From contig RFJS01000125.1 in assembly GCA_003694825.1 (NCBI GenBank), positions 1-8,771 on the forward strand: a stretch of 8,771 bases of DNA, given 5' to 3'. Positions within the stretch are counted from its first letter, which is position 1. Each line of letters begins with the position of its first letter. The position numbers and the translations under genes are program-made. Below, piece after piece: positions 5,897 through 8,771 of the stretch. The notes below the pieces were generated by a model. It was not told where the DNA came from. It worked only from the letters and a program-made list of their open reading frames with translations, and searched no databases. Source of the stretch: Verrucomicrobiota bacterium (GTDB taxonomy: Bacteria > Verrucomicrobiota > Verrucomicrobiia > Opitutales > Opitutaceae).

Positions 5897-5912
5897 GGCC
5901 GGACTGGTTCGC

Positions 5913-6668
<756 letters not shown>

Positions 6669-6692
6669 GCGGGTGTGCGGTTGAGTGTTGGT

Positions 6693-8573
6693 TCAGCGTT
6701 TTTTCTTTTTCTTCTGCACCGGCAGTCCCCGGCGCAGCTTCGGCTCGGCACCGATGCCGGGCGCAACGGCACCGCGGGCGTTTTTCGCCTTCTTTTTGCC
6801 GGCGGGCTTGTCGGCGGGAAGCTCATCGGCCGGATCTTTCCGGCGATTGGTGACCCACTGTTGGAAGATAGAAAACAGATTGCTCGCGGTCCAGTAAACG
6901 GCCAGCCCCGAGGAGAAGTTGTAACACAACGCCGTGACCATGTAGGGCATGAATTTCATCATCTTGGCCGAGGCGTTGTCCGTCGACGGCGTCGGCGTCA
7001 TGCGCATCTGCACGACCATGCTGATTCCCATCAGCAAAGGCATGATGTTGATCGGGAACCCGTAAATCGTGGCGACGGTATCGGGCTGGGAAAGATCCCC
7101 GATCCAGAGGAACTCCGCGAACCGCAGCTCGGAAGCGCTGCGCAACATGGAGAAAAGCCCGAAGAAAATCGGGATCTGGATGAACATCGGCAGGCAGCCG
7201 CCCAGCGGATTGATCCGGTGCTGCTTGAAGAGCTTGAGCATCTCCTCCTGCTGCTTCTGCCGATTGTCCTTGTACTTCTCCTGGATCTCCTTCATCGGCC
7301 CCTGGATCTTCGCCATCCGCTTGGCCGATTTTGCCGCGGTGGCCGTGATCGGCCACATGGCGGTGCGGATGACCAGGGTCGTCGCGATGATGGCCAGGCC
7401 CCAGTTGCCCAGAACGCCGTGCAGCGCGGTCAGCAACGTCAGCAGGATTTTCGAGAAGAACCCGAAGAACCCGAACTGCATGACCAGATCCTGGCGCTCA
7501 CCCAGCTTGACAAGGCGCTTGTATTCTTTCGGCCCGGCATAGAAATCGAACCCGAGGGAGACGGGCTGACCGGGTTCAACCCGCTGGCTCTCCAGGACGA
7601 GGGATCCTGTCACACCGATGCGGGGTTTCGCCTCGCCTTCCAGCAGGGGAAACTCGACGCGACGCGCCGTTGCCAGCTGGGCCGGTTCGTCCGGCGTCAG
7701 GACGGTGGTGAAGAACTGGTTCTTGACCGAAGCCCACACGCACGGCTGAAGCACCGGGAGCTCCTGCTTGATCTGCGTGTCCCCACCGAAGGTCCGCTTG
7801 AAAAAGCCCGGCTCAAAATTGTTTCGCCCCACGAAACGGGCGTCATCGCCGTCGTATGCGCCGACGTTGAGATAGAAACCCGGATCCTTGGCATCCACCG
7901 GCTCCGCCGTTCCGAGGCTGAATTCGAGCCTCGGCGTGTTGACCGGCGTCCCGGTCAAGTTCCGCAGGACGGTCTCATGGCGGATCAGGTAGGGCTCGGC
8001 ATCCTCTGTCAGCTCATCGTTGATCCAATAGGTGCGCTCGATCTGCATTTGATCGCCGACACGCAGCGCCCAGGTGATCGAGTCTCCCGTCTTCTCCACG
8101 AGCCGATAGACGGCCTTCGCGTCCGCGCCGGGGAAATTCAGCAGGCTCAGCGCCGGCGCCGCCCGCAAGTGATTGAGGATGTAGGGATCCTCGCTGTCTT
8201 TTGCGGCAGGATACTTCTTGAGAACGACTTCGGCGATCGCGCCGCCCCGACTGGTGAAACGCACCTCGATATAGTCGTTGCTCAGCGTCTCGATTCTCTC
8301 GCCTTCGAGGTGATCTGCGGCCGTTTCGAAAAGCGCTGAAGCTGCCGCACCGGCGTCGGATTCCATCGGCTCCGGCGTTTCCGCACCGGCCGGAACAAGC
8401 GCCTCGGCCGGAGCTTCGGCAGAAACCTGCGAAGCCTCGGCGGGCTCCGCCGCAGCCGATTGCCCGGTCGCTTCATGCGGCTTCGGCGCCGGTGCGGTGG
8501 ATTGCTGGTAAAACAGCACCGCCATCGCCGCCACGAGCAGCAGAACGCCTATTGTGGTATTCTTTTTGTCCAT
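6693..8573 (-). CDS. yidC: Membrane protein insertase YidC
   Basis: This 626-residue protein is of Gram-negative YidC type. It inserts and folds inner-membrane proteins, alone or with SecYEG. TM1 is at about residues 7-22. An Ala/Glu/Pro-rich linker (about 25-80) leads to a large periplasmic beta-domain (about 90-350). The conserved Oxa1 core follows: TM2 (about 385-405) with R403 in TTLVIRTAMWP, the groove arginine; a cytoplasmic helical hairpin (415-450); GGCLPMFIQIPIFFGLFSML (458-477); and two further TMs (about 504-522 and 543-570). The tail from 576 is basic and ends in KKKKKR, a form proposed to aid ribosome contact in some YidC proteins. The start is ATG 8573 (MDKKNTT), which puts TM1 at the N-terminus; the longer in-frame reading to 8708 would bury it. 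No Shine-Dalgarno motif precedes it; the region just upstream is pyrimidine-rich. In related genomes rnpA-yidD often lies upstream. Confidence 0.97.
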   Translation of the reverse strand: MDKKNTTIGVLLLVAAMAVLFYQQSTAPAPKPHEATGQSAAAEPAEASQVSAEAPAEALVPAGAETPEPMESDAGAAASALFETAADHLEGERIETLSNDYIEVRFTSRGGAIAEVVLKKYPAAKDSEDPYILNHLRAAPALSLLNFPGADAKAVYRLVEKTGDSITWALRVGDQMQIERTYWINDELTEDAEPYLIRHETVLRNLTGTPVNTPRLEFSLGTAEPVDAKDPGFYLNVGAYDGDDARFVGRNNFEPGFFKRTFGGDTQIKQELPVLQPCVWASVKNQFFTTVLTPDEPAQLATARRVEFPLLEGEAKPRIGVTGSLVLESQRVEPGQPVSLGFDFYAGPKEYKRLVKLGERQDLVMQFGFFGFFSKILLTLLTALHGVLGNWGLAIIATTLVIRTAMWPITATAAKSAKRMAKIQGPMKEIQEKYKDNRQKQQEEMLKLFKQHRINPLGGCLPMFIQIPIFFGLFSMLRSASELRFAEFLWIGDLSQPDTVATIYGFPINIMPLLMGISMVVQMRMTPTPSTDNASAKMMKFMPYMVTALCYNFSSGLAVYWTASNLFSIFQQWVTNRRKDPADELPADKPAGKKKAKNARGAVAPGIGAEPKLRRGLPVQKKKKKR

Positions 8574-8771
8574 CAGGAGAGGAGGAGTGCAGGGCGCTCC
8601 CGGCCGATTGGCTTTCGTTCTCCCGGAAAGGGACGCGGAGCGCGGATGCACGAAGAAAAGGGAAGGTGGATAAACCCCACGCCAAGACACCAGCAAGCAG
8701 AAACACAACCTCCTCCAGCCAGCCCCCGATACCGGGCTCTCCCCGGGGGCTCACCATCGCGATCGATCACC
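8574..8771. other. yidC upstream leader, no supported gene
   Basis: All three minus-strand frames were read. One stays open from the edge to a TGA overlapping the yidC ATG (TGATG), but its translation is not recognisable as RnpA or YidD and looks like chance. Another ends GDRSRW and then TGA at 8751-8753, directly at a hairpin, and could be the tail of an upstream gene. The region probably contains a leader or promoter for yidC-yebC; no clear boxes were seen. Confidence 0.45.
8721..8751. repeat. Perfect 8-bp inverted repeat upstream of yidC
   Basis: AGCCCCCG at 8721-8728 and CGGGGGCT at 8744-8751 are exact reverse complements around a 15-base loop. The stem begins at the last base of a TGA (8751-8753, minus strand) that closes a short frame entering from the right edge. 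A GC-rich hairpin directly after a stop codon suggests the 3' end of an upstream gene, possibly yidD by common gene order. No T-run follows. Confidence 0.4.

Noticed and set aside
8711..8716. AGGAGG motif on the minus strand upstream of yidC
   Set aside because: It lies about 140 bases before the yidC ATG, with no start codon at suitable spacing that leads to a sensible protein. Extending yidC to it would bury TM1.
8574..8771. Minus-strand frame ending in TGATG overlap with the yidC start
   Set aside because: The overlap would suit translational coupling, but the 65-residue translation does not resemble YidD, RnpA or any family I know, and it also lacks typical coding character.

Overview
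This is a GC-rich bacterial chromosomal segment carrying mostly core housekeeping genes. Gene content and protein style point to the Verrucomicrobiota, probably the Opitutia/Opitutae branch. The clues are a YidC that starts MDKKNT and ends in a poly-lysine tail, an SGLT1-like sodium/sugar symporter, a metX/metW pair, and translation starts that mostly lack a Shine-Dalgarno motif. This placement is inferred from remembered protein similarity, not from a search.

Layout, left to right. Positions 1-366 are gene-free. They hold a hairpin at 71-92 and three exact copies of the 15-bp word TTAGCCTGTCCCTTA. A good intrinsic terminator at 367-399 closes a run of minus-strand genes. Read in the direction of transcription, from the right edge, these are yidC (membrane protein insertase) and yebC (TACO1-family translation factor), then metX (homoserine O-acyltransferase), a sodium/solute symporter of SGLT type, metW (MetX partner, methyltransferase-like) and mscS (small-conductance mechanosensitive channel). 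The only plus-strand gene is a 116-residue GYF-domain protein with a C-terminal membrane anchor. It lies between yebC and metX, divergent from metX and convergent with yebC.

yidC and yebC are 17-24 bp apart and look like one operon. metX and metW, usually adjacent, are separated here by the symporter, with long non-coding gaps on both sides (314 and 167 bp). The symporter therefore probably has its own promoter, and a simple metXW operon is unlikely. A second terminator-like hairpin (5419-5455, minus strand, U5 tail) lies just upstream of metX on its own strand. It may be a metX leader attenuator, or it may end yidC-yebC transcripts that run antisense through the GYF gene.

I found no CRISPR array, transposase, phage gene, tRNA, rRNA or defence system. 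The most unusual material is non-coding: the triple 15-bp repeat, the hairpin before metX and the scarcity of ribosome-binding motifs. All long plus-strand frames opposite the minus-strand genes look like high-GC shadows.
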